Positions 14,953 to 20,946 of a stretch of 20,946 nucleotides of DNA are shown one piece after another. The stretch is from assembly GCA_002427505.1 (NCBI GenBank), contig DIRJ01000035.1:1-20946 (forward strand). Reading direction: 5' to 3'. Made by a program: the position numbers and the translations under genes. The notes under the pieces were generated by a model that saw nothing but the letters and a program-made list of their open reading frames with translations, was not told the origin of the DNA and did no database searches. Position 1 is the stretch's first letter. Each line of letters opens with the position of its first letter. Source of the DNA: Mageeibacillus sp. UBA5439. Lineage in GTDB: Bacteria; Bacillota; Clostridia; Saccharofermentanales; DTU023.

Positions 14953-15684
14953 TTAAAAAGCGCTAATTCGGTCACGATAGCGATCCATCAAGGCTTCGTT
15001 GATGGCATCTCCGCCATCAACATTGCTGCTGGTGAACAAGGGTGGATCAATACCTGCTTGCACAAGCAGCTCCACAGTCTTGGCCTCCAGAGCCTCAAGA
15101 ATGGTAAAAGTAGTGATAGATGTGGTGGGAGCAAAGCGGCTTTCACAACCTTCCATGGAAAGAGCTGCATCCCCATAGGCACTGCAGTTGTCAATTACCA
15201 CATCACCCAGTTCATAAAGCAGCTTCCCGCTTGAATGTCTGGAACTTGTTTTCTCCGCATAGATCATGGAAGTAATAACAATAATCTTAAGTCCGCGTTT
15301 TTTCAGCTCCATGGCCATCTCAATCGGTACCGCGTTGCGTCCGCTGACCGAGGACACAATGGCAACGTCTTTGGGGGAGACCTTTTCGCAAGCTAAAAGT
15401 GTTTTGGCTAAGCCTTCCTGACGCTCAAAATAAGTACTCCAACTGGCGTGAGGATAGACAGACAAACAGGGGGCATAAAGAACATTTACCGGCACCAGTC
15501 CTCCCGCGCGATAAAACATTTCGAGTCCACCTATCTGGGAGTGTCCACTGCCAAACATTTGGATAATACCATCCTTGGCTATGGAGTCGGCCATGAGGCT
15601 GGCAGCGGTTGTAATAGCCTCTTTTTGTGTTGACCGGATTTTTTCAAGTTGAGAATTTAATACTTCAAAAAAACGTTCCTGCAT
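14953..15684 (-). CDS. SIS-domain sugar-phosphate protein, UPF0309 family (copy B)
   Basis: A 243-residue paralogue of the downstream SIS gene. The phosphosugar loop is MFGSGHSQIGGLEMFYRAGG, followed by GGLVPVN, YPHASWST, SVSGRNAVPIEM and RHSSGKLLYELGD. AGGAG lies 7 nt before the ATG. It is the second gene of the operon, 19 nt after the GntR gene. Roughly half of the residues match copy A by eye, so the duplication is old, and the retained copies may have different substrates or form a hetero-oligomer. The reaction is unknown: isomerase, epimerase or etherase-like chemistry is possible for the fold. Confidence 0.85.
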   Translation of the reverse strand: MQERFFEVLNSQLEKIRSTQKEAITTAASLMADSIAKDGIIQMFGSGHSQIGGLEMFYRAGGLVPVNVLYAPCLSVYPHASWSTYFERQEGLAKTLLACEKVSPKDVAIVSSVSGRNAVPIEMAMELKKRGLKIIVITSMIYAEKTSSRHSSGKLLYELGDVVIDNCSAYGDAALSMEGCESRFAPTTSITTFTILEALEAKTVELLVQAGIDPPLFTSSNVDGGDAINEALMDRYRDRISAF

Positions 15685-15703
15685 TTTATACTCCTAGTTA
15701 CTT

Positions 15704-16441
15704 TTATATTTTCAACTCAACACTGTAGCGCATGCCACCTCGGGGGATGACACATCTGGAATACTCTATCGGCTGATGATTCCCGTCACATGAAGTGCGA
15801 ATGGTGAGCATTACAGGCTCATTATATTCAATACCCAACAGCTCAGCCTCTTGCTGGGAAGCACTGGTTACTTCAAATTCCTGTATGGCGGTTTGCAATG
15901 AGATATGATATTTTTTCAGCAAAGTTGCATAGAGCGATTCAGCAGCTAAATCCACACTGTCCAAGCCAGGAAGTAGCTTATAGGGCAGATAGGTGGTTTC
16001 ATACATTTTAATTTCATCGTCTGCAAATCTAAGACGACGAAGCTCGTAGGTCTTGTCGCCTTGGGACAAGTCAAGACTTCTCAGAACAGAAGTGCTGCAG
16101 TCTGTTCTGACTTTCAAGGAAATCAACCGTGAAGAAGGGACTTTTCCCATGCGCTCAATCTCCTTAGTGTAACTGTACATATGCATTAGGCTGGTGGCAG
16201 GTTTTTGCTCTACAACATAGGTGCCGCTGCCCCTTTTACGGGTAATGAAACGACGGGCTTCAACATACTGCAGTGCCTGCCGAATGGTTGAACGACTGAC
16301 TCCATAAGCACAACTCATTTCCCTCTCCGGGAGCAAAAGCCATTCGCCCTGTTCCGGGGAACCGATTATCTGGCTAATCAAATAATCGCCAAGCTGTCGG
16401 TACAAAGGGACTTTTGAGTTTCTGTCCGGGACAAATGTCAT
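15704..16441 (-). CDS. GntR-family (HutC subfamily) regulator with UTRA domain, first gene of the operon
   Basis: A 245-residue repressor-type protein. A winged HTH spans residues about 8-78 (VPLYRQLGDYLISQI ... LPEREMSCAYGVSRSTIRQAL ... KRGSGTYV), and a UTRA domain about 95-243 ends in 'GGMRYSVELKI'. UTRA proteins in amino-sugar operons (NagR, DasR, GntR-type AgaR) respond to phosphorylated amino sugars. GGAAGGA sits about 8 nt before the ATG. Its promoter and a TTGGT-N4-AC palindrome in the 5' leader lie directly upstream, and a similar palindrome lies at the agaS start, so it likely controls both divergent transcripts. It differs clearly from the GntR at 7582. Confidence 0.9.
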   Translation of the reverse strand: MTFVPDRNSKVPLYRQLGDYLISQIIGSPEQGEWLLLPEREMSCAYGVSRSTIRQALQYVEARRFITRKRGSGTYVVEQKPATSLMHMYSYTKEIERMGKVPSSRLISLKVRTDCSTSVLRSLDLSQGDKTYELRRLRFADDEIKMYETTYLPYKLLPGLDSVDLAAESLYATLLKKYHISLQTAIQEFEVTSASQQEAELLGIEYNEPVMLTIRTSCDGNHQPIEYSRCVIPRGGMRYSVELKI

Positions 16442-16458
16442 AGCAATCCTTCCAATGT

Positions 16459-16471
16459 TTGGTGCGTACCA
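16459..16471. promoter_or_regulatory. Candidate GntR operator in the leader of the gntR-nagA operon
   Basis: TTGGT-GCGT-ACCA (16459-16471) is an almost symmetric palindrome just downstream of the predicted start of the minus-strand transcript. A GT...AC core is the hallmark of GntR operators, and this one recalls the TGGTnTAGACCA-type sites of NagR/DasR. The same half-site and spacing occur at 16739-16751. Confidence 0.55.
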
Positions 16472-16479
16472 CTTTGTCT

Positions 16480-16507
16480 ATTCTAGCATTTAACAAGTCA
16501 TTGTCAA
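16480..16507 (-). promoter_or_regulatory. Promoter of the gntR-SIS-ABC-nagA operon
   Basis: On the minus strand, TTGACA (16507-16502) is followed by a 16-bp spacer and TAGAAT (16485-16480), with TGC just before the -10 (extended -10). Transcription would start near 16474, about 33 nt before the gntR start codon. Confidence 0.8.
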
Positions 16508-16710
16508 CAACTATTCTTAATAATTGGTCAATATTTTGGGAATGATGGCATGAAAACTGTCGGCAAGAAGCTGATAGCCTTACGAACTATTTATATTATT
16601 TATACCTTATCATAAGTAAAGTCTTGAAAAGTCCGGTATTATCCTTATTTTATGAGATTTTATAGCCTCTGAGCCGAGAATGAGCTCATCTTGTTCTTCC
16701 CCGCCGTTAA

Positions 16711-16739
16711 TTGACAGGCAAATATTGAGGTGCTATTGT
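16711..16739 (+). promoter_or_regulatory. Promoter of agaS-kbaZ
   Basis: TTGACA (16711-16716), 17-bp spacer, TATTGT (16734-16739), with TGC directly before the -10 (extended -10). Transcription would start about 16746, inside the operator-like sequence listed next. Confidence 0.8.
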
Positions 16740-16751
16740 TGGTTATAACAA
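16739..16751. promoter_or_regulatory. Candidate GntR operator at the agaS transcription start
   Basis: TTGGT-TATA-ACAA (16739-16751) has an inner perfect palindrome GTTATAAC and the same TTGGT-N4-AC layout as the site at 16459. Its position over the start point suits repression. The regulator is inferred to be one or both GntR proteins of the island. Confidence 0.5.
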
Positions 16752-16795
16752 ATACAGGAGCTTTTTCGTGTAAAAAGAAGAGATAGAGGTAAGTT

Positions 16796-17968
16796 ATGAC
16801 ATTTAATATGACACCATATGAAATGCAAAACAGGTCTTGTCAGGCTACCGCAACGGAAATTCACCAGCAGCCCGGCACCTGGTATCAGACACTAAATCAG
16901 CTTAATCCGCTTTTTAAGGCACTAAAGTCCTGGATAAAGACTATAACCGACCAAGCGGATTTTGATGTTATTTTTACAGGAGCAGGCTCCAGCGAGTACG
17001 TGGGGAATGCATTGTACGTATCACTTAACCCCGTGCTGGGATACCATGCCCGTTCCTTTGCAAGCACGGCCATAGTGGCTTCACCTCAGTATTATCTTTC
17101 TAAGACCAAACCGACATTGCTGGTTTCCTTCGCACGCTCAGGAAACAGTCCCGAGTCTCTGGGTGCGGTGCAAGCCGCGGATGCCTACTGCACGAAGCTA
17201 CAACATCTTTTTATTACATGCAACAAGGACGGAGCTTTGGCCGGAATGGCTGAGGGGCGAACCGATTGCAGAAGTATAGTATTAGCTGATGAAACAAATG
17301 ACCGCAGCTTTGCTATGACCAGCAGCTTCACGAATATGTATCTTGCCGCACTGAGTATTTTCGGGGATAGGCCGGCTGAGGAACTGCTGGCCGCTATGGA
17401 CCAAATCATCAGCGGAGCGGAAGACTTTCTGGAAAAGGCTTATGCAACAACTGAGAACCTGGTTTCGGAGTTTGCCTTTGAGCGTATTGTCTATCTGGGA
17501 ACCGGTCCCCTAAAGGGTTTTGCTCAGGAATCAGCCCTGAAAATGCTTGAATTAACTGCGGGCAAGGTAGCGGCTCTATTTGATAGCCCGATGGGCTTTC
17601 GCCATGGGCCCAAGTCTATCGTGAATGATACTACTCTCACTGTTCTTTTTTTGAGTGATGAGCCTGCAGTCCGCCGCTATGAGATGGATCTTCTTAAAGA
17701 ACTTAGTTCCCAACGGAAGAAAAACAGAATTCTGGCGGTTTCCTCCTGGAAAGACAGCCAAGCGGCAGCCCTTTGCGACAGCTTCATTTCTTTTGATAAC
17801 GATGAAAAGCTGCCTTCGGCTTATTTAGGCTTGCAGTATGTTTTGATTGCACAGTGCATAGCGCTGTTCAAGTCCCTGTCCTACGGCATTGGCCCGGACA
17901 ATCCGTGTCCTAGCGGTGAAGTAAACCGAGTAGTAAAGGGCGTTAGCTTGTATCCGGTGGAGGTGTAA
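16796..17968 (+). CDS. agaS: AgaS-type SIS protein: galactosamine-6-phosphate deaminase/isomerase
   Basis: A 390-residue cytoplasmic enzyme with two SIS domains, close to the usual AgaS length of about 385. Domain 1 contains FTGAGSSEYVG and FARSGNSPES (sugar-phosphate loop). Domain 2 contains YLGTGPLKGFAQESALKMLE and FDSPMGFRHGPKSIV. The C-terminus GIGPDNPCPSGEVNRVVKGV is the AgaS family hallmark. AgaS converts galactosamine-6-phosphate to tagatose-6-phosphate plus ammonia. It begins a two-gene plus-strand operon, with GAGG 6 nt before the ATG. NagA in the divergent operon would supply its substrate and KbaZ is encoded 1 nt downstream. Confidence 0.92.
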   Translation: MTFNMTPYEMQNRSCQATATEIHQQPGTWYQTLNQLNPLFKALKSWIKTITDQADFDVIFTGAGSSEYVGNALYVSLNPVLGYHARSFASTAIVASPQYYLSKTKPTLLVSFARSGNSPESLGAVQAADAYCTKLQHLFITCNKDGALAGMAEGRTDCRSIVLADETNDRSFAMTSSFTNMYLAALSIFGDRPAEELLAAMDQIISGAEDFLEKAYATTENLVSEFAFERIVYLGTGPLKGFAQESALKMLELTAGKVAALFDSPMGFRHGPKSIVNDTTLTVLFLSDEPAVRRYEMDLLKELSSQRKKNRILAVSSWKDSQAAALCDSFISFDNDEKLPSAYLGLQYVLIAQCIALFKSLSYGIGPDNPCPSGEVNRVVKGVSLYPVEV

Positions 17969-17969
17969 G

Positions 17970-19244
17970 ATGACCATAAAAGAACTTATCTTAAAAGGAA
18001 TACCCTCATATTGTACGGCTTCCCAGTCAGTGCTGCGGGCATTGCTGAAGCGCGCGGCTAGAAATAGTCAACCGGTTTTGGTGGAGGCAACGGCTAACCA
18101 GATTAATCAATACGGTGGCTATACAGGAATGCAGCCTCAGGAATATAGGGAAATGGTGCTTAAAATGGCAGATCAGGTATCCTGTCCCCGTAATCTGCTT
18201 TTCTTTGGGGGAGATCACCTTGGTCCTCTGGTGTGGGATCAGCTGCCTGAACAGGAAGCCATGTCAAAGGCATCAGAACTTGTGCGTCTCTTTGCCGCTG
18301 CCGGATATTCAAAACTACATCTGGATACCAGTATGCGTCTAGGGGATGATCCACAGGACAGACCCTTGACGAATGCAGTTATTGCCCGGCGGGGAGCGAC
18401 GCTTTATGCTGCTGCCATGAAGGGCTATAGCCAAGCTCTGAAAACAGATCCCAAACTGCCTCGCCCGGTTTTTATCATTGGCAGCGAAGTACCTATTCCC
18501 GGAGGCACGCAGGAGCAGGAAGACAGCATCAGTGTTACCAGTCCGGAAGCACTCCGCAACACCCTGGAGGCTTATCGCAAAGCCTTTTCGGATGCCGGCT
18601 TTGATCAGGGGCTAAAAGATATTATTGCCGTTGTTGTGCAGCCGGGCGTGGAATTTGGCAGTGACGAGCTTCACGTATATAACCGTAGTGCCGCACAGAA
18701 GCTTACGGCCGAGGTCCGTGAATTAAAGGGCGAATTGGTTTTGGAGGGACATTCCACCGACTACCAGCCCCGGGAAGCGCTGCGCGAGATGATGGAAGAT
18801 GGAATCAAAATTCTTAAAGTGGGCCCGGCCCTGACCTTCGCCTACAGAGATGCGCTGTTTGCACTGAGTGAAATCGAACGCATACTGATCCCCGAGCATG
18901 ATCGGGCGGATCTGCCACAAGTCTTAGAGCAAGTTATGTGTTCATCTCCCGGTAATTGGCAGCACCATTACAGTGGGACTCCGGATCAGCAGCTTCTTTT
19001 GCGTCGCTATAGTCTTTCTGATCGCAGCCGCTACTATTTTTCCAATCGAGAAGTACAGCTGGCAGAGGAAAAGCTATTTTCAAATCTGGAAAAAGTCCAC
19101 ATACCGCTGGGACTCCTGCATCAGTTTATGCCCAAACAGTTTGATGAGATAATAGCAGGCAGGCTGCAGGCTGAGCCCAGGCTGCTTGCCGAATATGCGG
19201 TGGATCTGGTTGCCCGGGACTATGAATATGCCTGTTCCAGGTAA
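17970..19244 (+). CDS. kbaZ: Tagatose-1,6-bisphosphate aldolase non-catalytic subunit KbaZ/GatZ
   Basis: A 424-residue protein matching GatZ/KbaZ in length and motifs: VLVEATANQINQYGGYTGM (about 35-53), FFGGDHLGP, LHLDTSM, VPIPGGTQEQ, VVVQPGVEFG, LEGHSTDYQ and VGPALTFAYRDALFALSEIE. KbaZ/GatZ is needed for full activity and stability of the class II aldolase KbaY/GatY, which cleaves tagatose-1,6-bisphosphate to dihydroxyacetone phosphate and glyceraldehyde-3-phosphate. It follows agaS by 1 nt, with GGAGGTG overlapping the end of that gene, so the two are translationally coupled. No kbaY/gatY or tagatose-6-phosphate kinase gene is in the window, so these must be elsewhere or be replaced by other enzymes. 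gatZ is an equally valid symbol. Confidence 0.9.
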   Translation: MTIKELILKGIPSYCTASQSVLRALLKRAARNSQPVLVEATANQINQYGGYTGMQPQEYREMVLKMADQVSCPRNLLFFGGDHLGPLVWDQLPEQEAMSKASELVRLFAAAGYSKLHLDTSMRLGDDPQDRPLTNAVIARRGATLYAAAMKGYSQALKTDPKLPRPVFIIGSEVPIPGGTQEQEDSISVTSPEALRNTLEAYRKAFSDAGFDQGLKDIIAVVVQPGVEFGSDELHVYNRSAAQKLTAEVRELKGELVLEGHSTDYQPREALREMMEDGIKILKVGPALTFAYRDALFALSEIERILIPEHDRADLPQVLEQVMCSSPGNWQHHYSGTPDQQLLLRRYSLSDRSRYYFSNREVQLAEEKLFSNLEKVHIPLGLLHQFMPKQFDEIIAGRLQAEPRLLAEYAVDLVARDYEYACSR

Positions 19245-19625
19245 AGCTCTACATAAAGAATTAGCCTGCGTACGTTTATGGGAATCTGTATTATAAATTT
19301 ACCGCAGCAGTAACTGCAGGCTTGACTGTGAAAAAGTGGCGATATATTCAGTATTGCCACTTTTGTCTTTTGCAGATAGCTGACATAGTTTTTGTTTGCC
19401 TGTGGGGACTTGTTCAAAAGAGTTCCGGCCGGATCAGCATCCCGGGCAAGCCTCCAACCCGACCAGTTTAATATAGGGACCCTGCCTTGCAGTTCCCGGT
19501 GAATTGGCAGTAATCCGACATCTTGCAGTCATCTGCAGCCACTCTCAATGAACTGTATACTATATAGGCGCATTTGGCTGCAAGCCATTATGCCCAGAAT
19601 ATATCAGCACTTATTAAGGAAAAAA
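19245..19625. other. Intergenic region between kbaZ and the PLP enzyme gene
   Basis: The 381-bp gap holds the kbaZ terminator (19332-19370). Beyond it I see no gene, repeat or strong promoter. TATACT at 19556-19561 is a possible -10 for the downstream gene without a good -35. Upstream in-frame codons from 19548 to 19626 are unlikely to be translated. Confidence 0.6.
19332..19370 (+). terminator. Rho-independent terminator of the agaS-kbaZ operon
   Basis: AAAAGTGGC-GATA (19332-19344) pairs with TATT-GCCACTTTT (19352-19364), a 13-bp stem with one G-U pair and loop TATTCAG, followed by TTTTGTCTTTT. It lies about 90 bp after the kbaZ stop. Confidence 0.9.
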
Positions 19626-20939
19626 ATGAATCGATACGAACTATTTTCTCAATTTGGCATCTCACGTCCCGTCTATGATCTGGCGGTCGCCGCCTCGGCA
19701 GAGCTGCAAAAGCTCAGACCCTCCATTGACTCTATTGCCGAAGAACGCCAGCTGGGAGTCCTCCGAGCTTTTCATCAGGCCCGCATCTCAGAAAGCAGCT
19801 TCAACTTTAAGAGCGGCTACGGCTATGACGACCTCGGCCGCGATCAGATCGAAGAGGTCTACGCCACAGCCATGCAGGCCGAATCAGCCCTGGTACGCAT
19901 CCAGTTTTCATCCGGCACGCATGTGCTGGCTACCTGCCTGCGCGGTCTCTTACAGCGGGGTGATGATGTCCTGATCGCTACCGGCATACCTTACGACACC
20001 ATTCTGCCCACCTTCGGTGAACTTACCCTCCTGTCTGATGACGATGAAAAAGCAGAAACATTTAAATACTCGGCTTCTAAACAAAGCCTGGCCGCTACAG
20101 GCGTTTCCGTGCGCGCCGTTAAGCTGACCGCGGACGGTCATCCCGATCTGGAGCGGATTGCAGCGGCTCTGCTGCCGCATACCCGTATGCTGTATGTGCA
20201 GAAATCCCGTGGTTACTCGAGCCGCCGCGCCCTCCTCTCAGCAGAGATTGGCCAGCTGAGGGAACTTGTTGACCGCGTCGCTCCCGACTGCCTTATCATG
20301 GTCGACAATTGCTATGGCGAATTTGTTGAAGACAGGGAACCGACAGCATATGGCGCCGACCTGATCGCCGGTTCCCTGATCAAAAACCCCGGCGCCGGCA
20401 TCGCCCCTTCCGGAGCTTATGTCTGCGGTCGCAGCGACCTGGTCAAAGAAGTAGCTGAAGCCATGACTGCTGTAGGCGTAGGTGCAGAAATAGGGCCGTC
20501 ACTCGGCTTTAACCGGCACATTCTCGAGGGGATTTATTTCGCACCCCAGGTGGTGGAAGCTGCCACTGCCGCTGCCGTTTTTGCAGCTTTGCTTTTTCAA
20601 AAAGCGGGTTTCGCAGTCGCTCCCCTGCCGGAGGACGAACGCGGCGACCTGGTTCAGACTATTCAGATGGAAAATGCCGGACAACTGAAGGCTTTCTGCG
20701 AGGCTGTACAGGCTGCCGCTCCGGTGGATGCCCACTTCACACCGATACCGTCAGCCATGCCCGGCTATGACTGTGACATCATCATGGCGTCAGGCTCCTT
20801 CGTACAAGGCTCATCAATCGAGCTGTCCGCAGACGGACCCCTGCGCCCGCCCTATACGGCCTTTTTGCAAGGCGGCCTGAACTTTTGGAATGCCCGCCTC
20901 GGTGCTATGCTGGCGCTGGAACGCGTCCTGGGTTTATAA
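19626..20939 (+). CDS. PLP-dependent 'aluminium resistance / methionine gamma-lyase family' protein
   Basis: A 437-residue cytoplasmic enzyme of fold type I PLP proteins, in the family long labelled 'aluminum resistance protein' (PF06838-like). Diagnostic stretches are 'GYGYDDLGRDQIEEVYA' near residues 60-77, 'FSSGTHVLATCLRGLLQRGDD', 'YVQKSRGY', 'MVDNCYGEF' (Asp contacting PLP) and 'AGSLIKNPGAGIAPSG' with the likely Schiff-base lysine. 'ALVRIQFSSGTHA/V' follows the usual family pattern. The reaction is uncertain: a C-S lyase acting on sulfur amino acids has been proposed for the group. The ATG at 19626 is chosen because AAGGAA lies 5 nt upstream; an in-frame ATG at 19548 would add 26 unconserved residues. 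It is outside the amino-sugar island and seems unrelated to it. Confidence 0.85.
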   Translation: MNRYELFSQFGISRPVYDLAVAASAELQKLRPSIDSIAEERQLGVLRAFHQARISESSFNFKSGYGYDDLGRDQIEEVYATAMQAESALVRIQFSSGTHVLATCLRGLLQRGDDVLIATGIPYDTILPTFGELTLLSDDDEKAETFKYSASKQSLAATGVSVRAVKLTADGHPDLERIAAALLPHTRMLYVQKSRGYSSRRALLSAEIGQLRELVDRVAPDCLIMVDNCYGEFVEDREPTAYGADLIAGSLIKNPGAGIAPSGAYVCGRSDLVKEVAEAMTAVGVGAEIGPSLGFNRHILEGIYFAPQVVEAATAAAVFAALLFQKAGFAVAPLPEDERGDLVQTIQMENAGQLKAFCEAVQAAAPVDAHFTPIPSAMPGYDCDIIMASGSFVQGSSIELSADGPLRPPYTAFLQGGLNFWNARLGAMLALERVLGL

Positions 20940-20946
20940 TCTTCAG

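Larger units (their letters stand above)
16442..16795. other. Divergent promoter region between the gntR operon and agaS
   Basis: This 354-bp AT-rich region has no gene. It holds a minus-strand promoter (16480-16507), a plus-strand promoter (16711-16739) and TTGGT-N4-AC sites at 16459-16471 and 16739-16751. It also has an 11-bp palindrome CTTAT-C-ATAAG (16606-16616) and a perfect 10-bp palindrome ATGAGCTCAT (16680-16689), which ends 21 bp before the agaS -35 and is a possible activator site. Confidence 0.7.

Noticed and set aside
16442..16795. Riboswitch or small RNA gene in the divergent region
   Set aside because: No recognisable aptamer fold or terminator-like hairpin; the region is explained by two promoters and operator-like palindromes.
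19548..19625. Upstream start for the PLP enzyme
   Set aside because: The extra 26 residues are not like the family N-terminus, and ATG 19626 has a proper Shine-Dalgarno site.

Overview
The window looks like a chromosomal segment of a low-to-mid GC Gram-positive bacterium (Bacillota, probably a Clostridia-type anaerobe). Purine-rich Shine-Dalgarno sites precede most genes, several promoters are sigma-A-like with extended -10 boxes, terminators are hairpins with T-tracts, and gene families such as DUF4085, SHOCT-like, UPF0309 and a lysine-type-looking MurE are typical of this phylum. No phage, transposase, plasmid or CRISPR element is visible. The species cannot be named from the sequence.

Left part (1-6543), housekeeping and small unknowns. 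A 41-bp tandem repeat and a palindrome lie ahead of an XRE regulator with a SHOCT-like tail, followed by a stand-alone SHOCT-like protein and a good terminator. Next come ribokinase, whose extended -10 promoter is covered by an 11-bp-arm palindrome, a MurE-like ligase, a uridine kinase-like P-loop protein, a metallo-beta-lactamase-fold hydrolase, a convergent small zincin and a DUF4085 protein.

Middle (6600-7454). tRNA-Leu(GAG) has its own promoter and terminator. A C39-like cysteine-peptidase-fold protein of unknown role faces it.

Right part (7582-19244), an amino-sugar catabolic island. A GntR/UTRA regulator heads a minus-strand operon of eight genes: gntR, two UPF0309 SIS proteins, a lipoprotein binding protein, an ABC ATPase, a fused two-domain permease, nagA and a HAD phosphatase. 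Divergently, agaS and kbaZ/gatZ form a plus-strand pair. A second GntR/UTRA gene sits at the far end, convergent with the operon. NagA, AgaS and KbaZ together point to N-acetylgalactosamine-6-phosphate: deacetylation, deamination/isomerisation to tagatose-6-phosphate, then aldol cleavage. There is no PTS. The only transporter belongs to the Fe(III)/AfuABC branch, and its binding protein lacks the tyrosine pair of iron binders, so uptake of an already phosphorylated amino sugar is the most interesting hypothesis here. A TTGGT-N4-AC motif near the start of both divergent transcripts, and a looser copy at the second gntR promoter, are candidate operators for the GntR proteins.

The window closes with a PLP-dependent 'aluminium resistance / methionine gamma-lyase family' protein (19626-20939).
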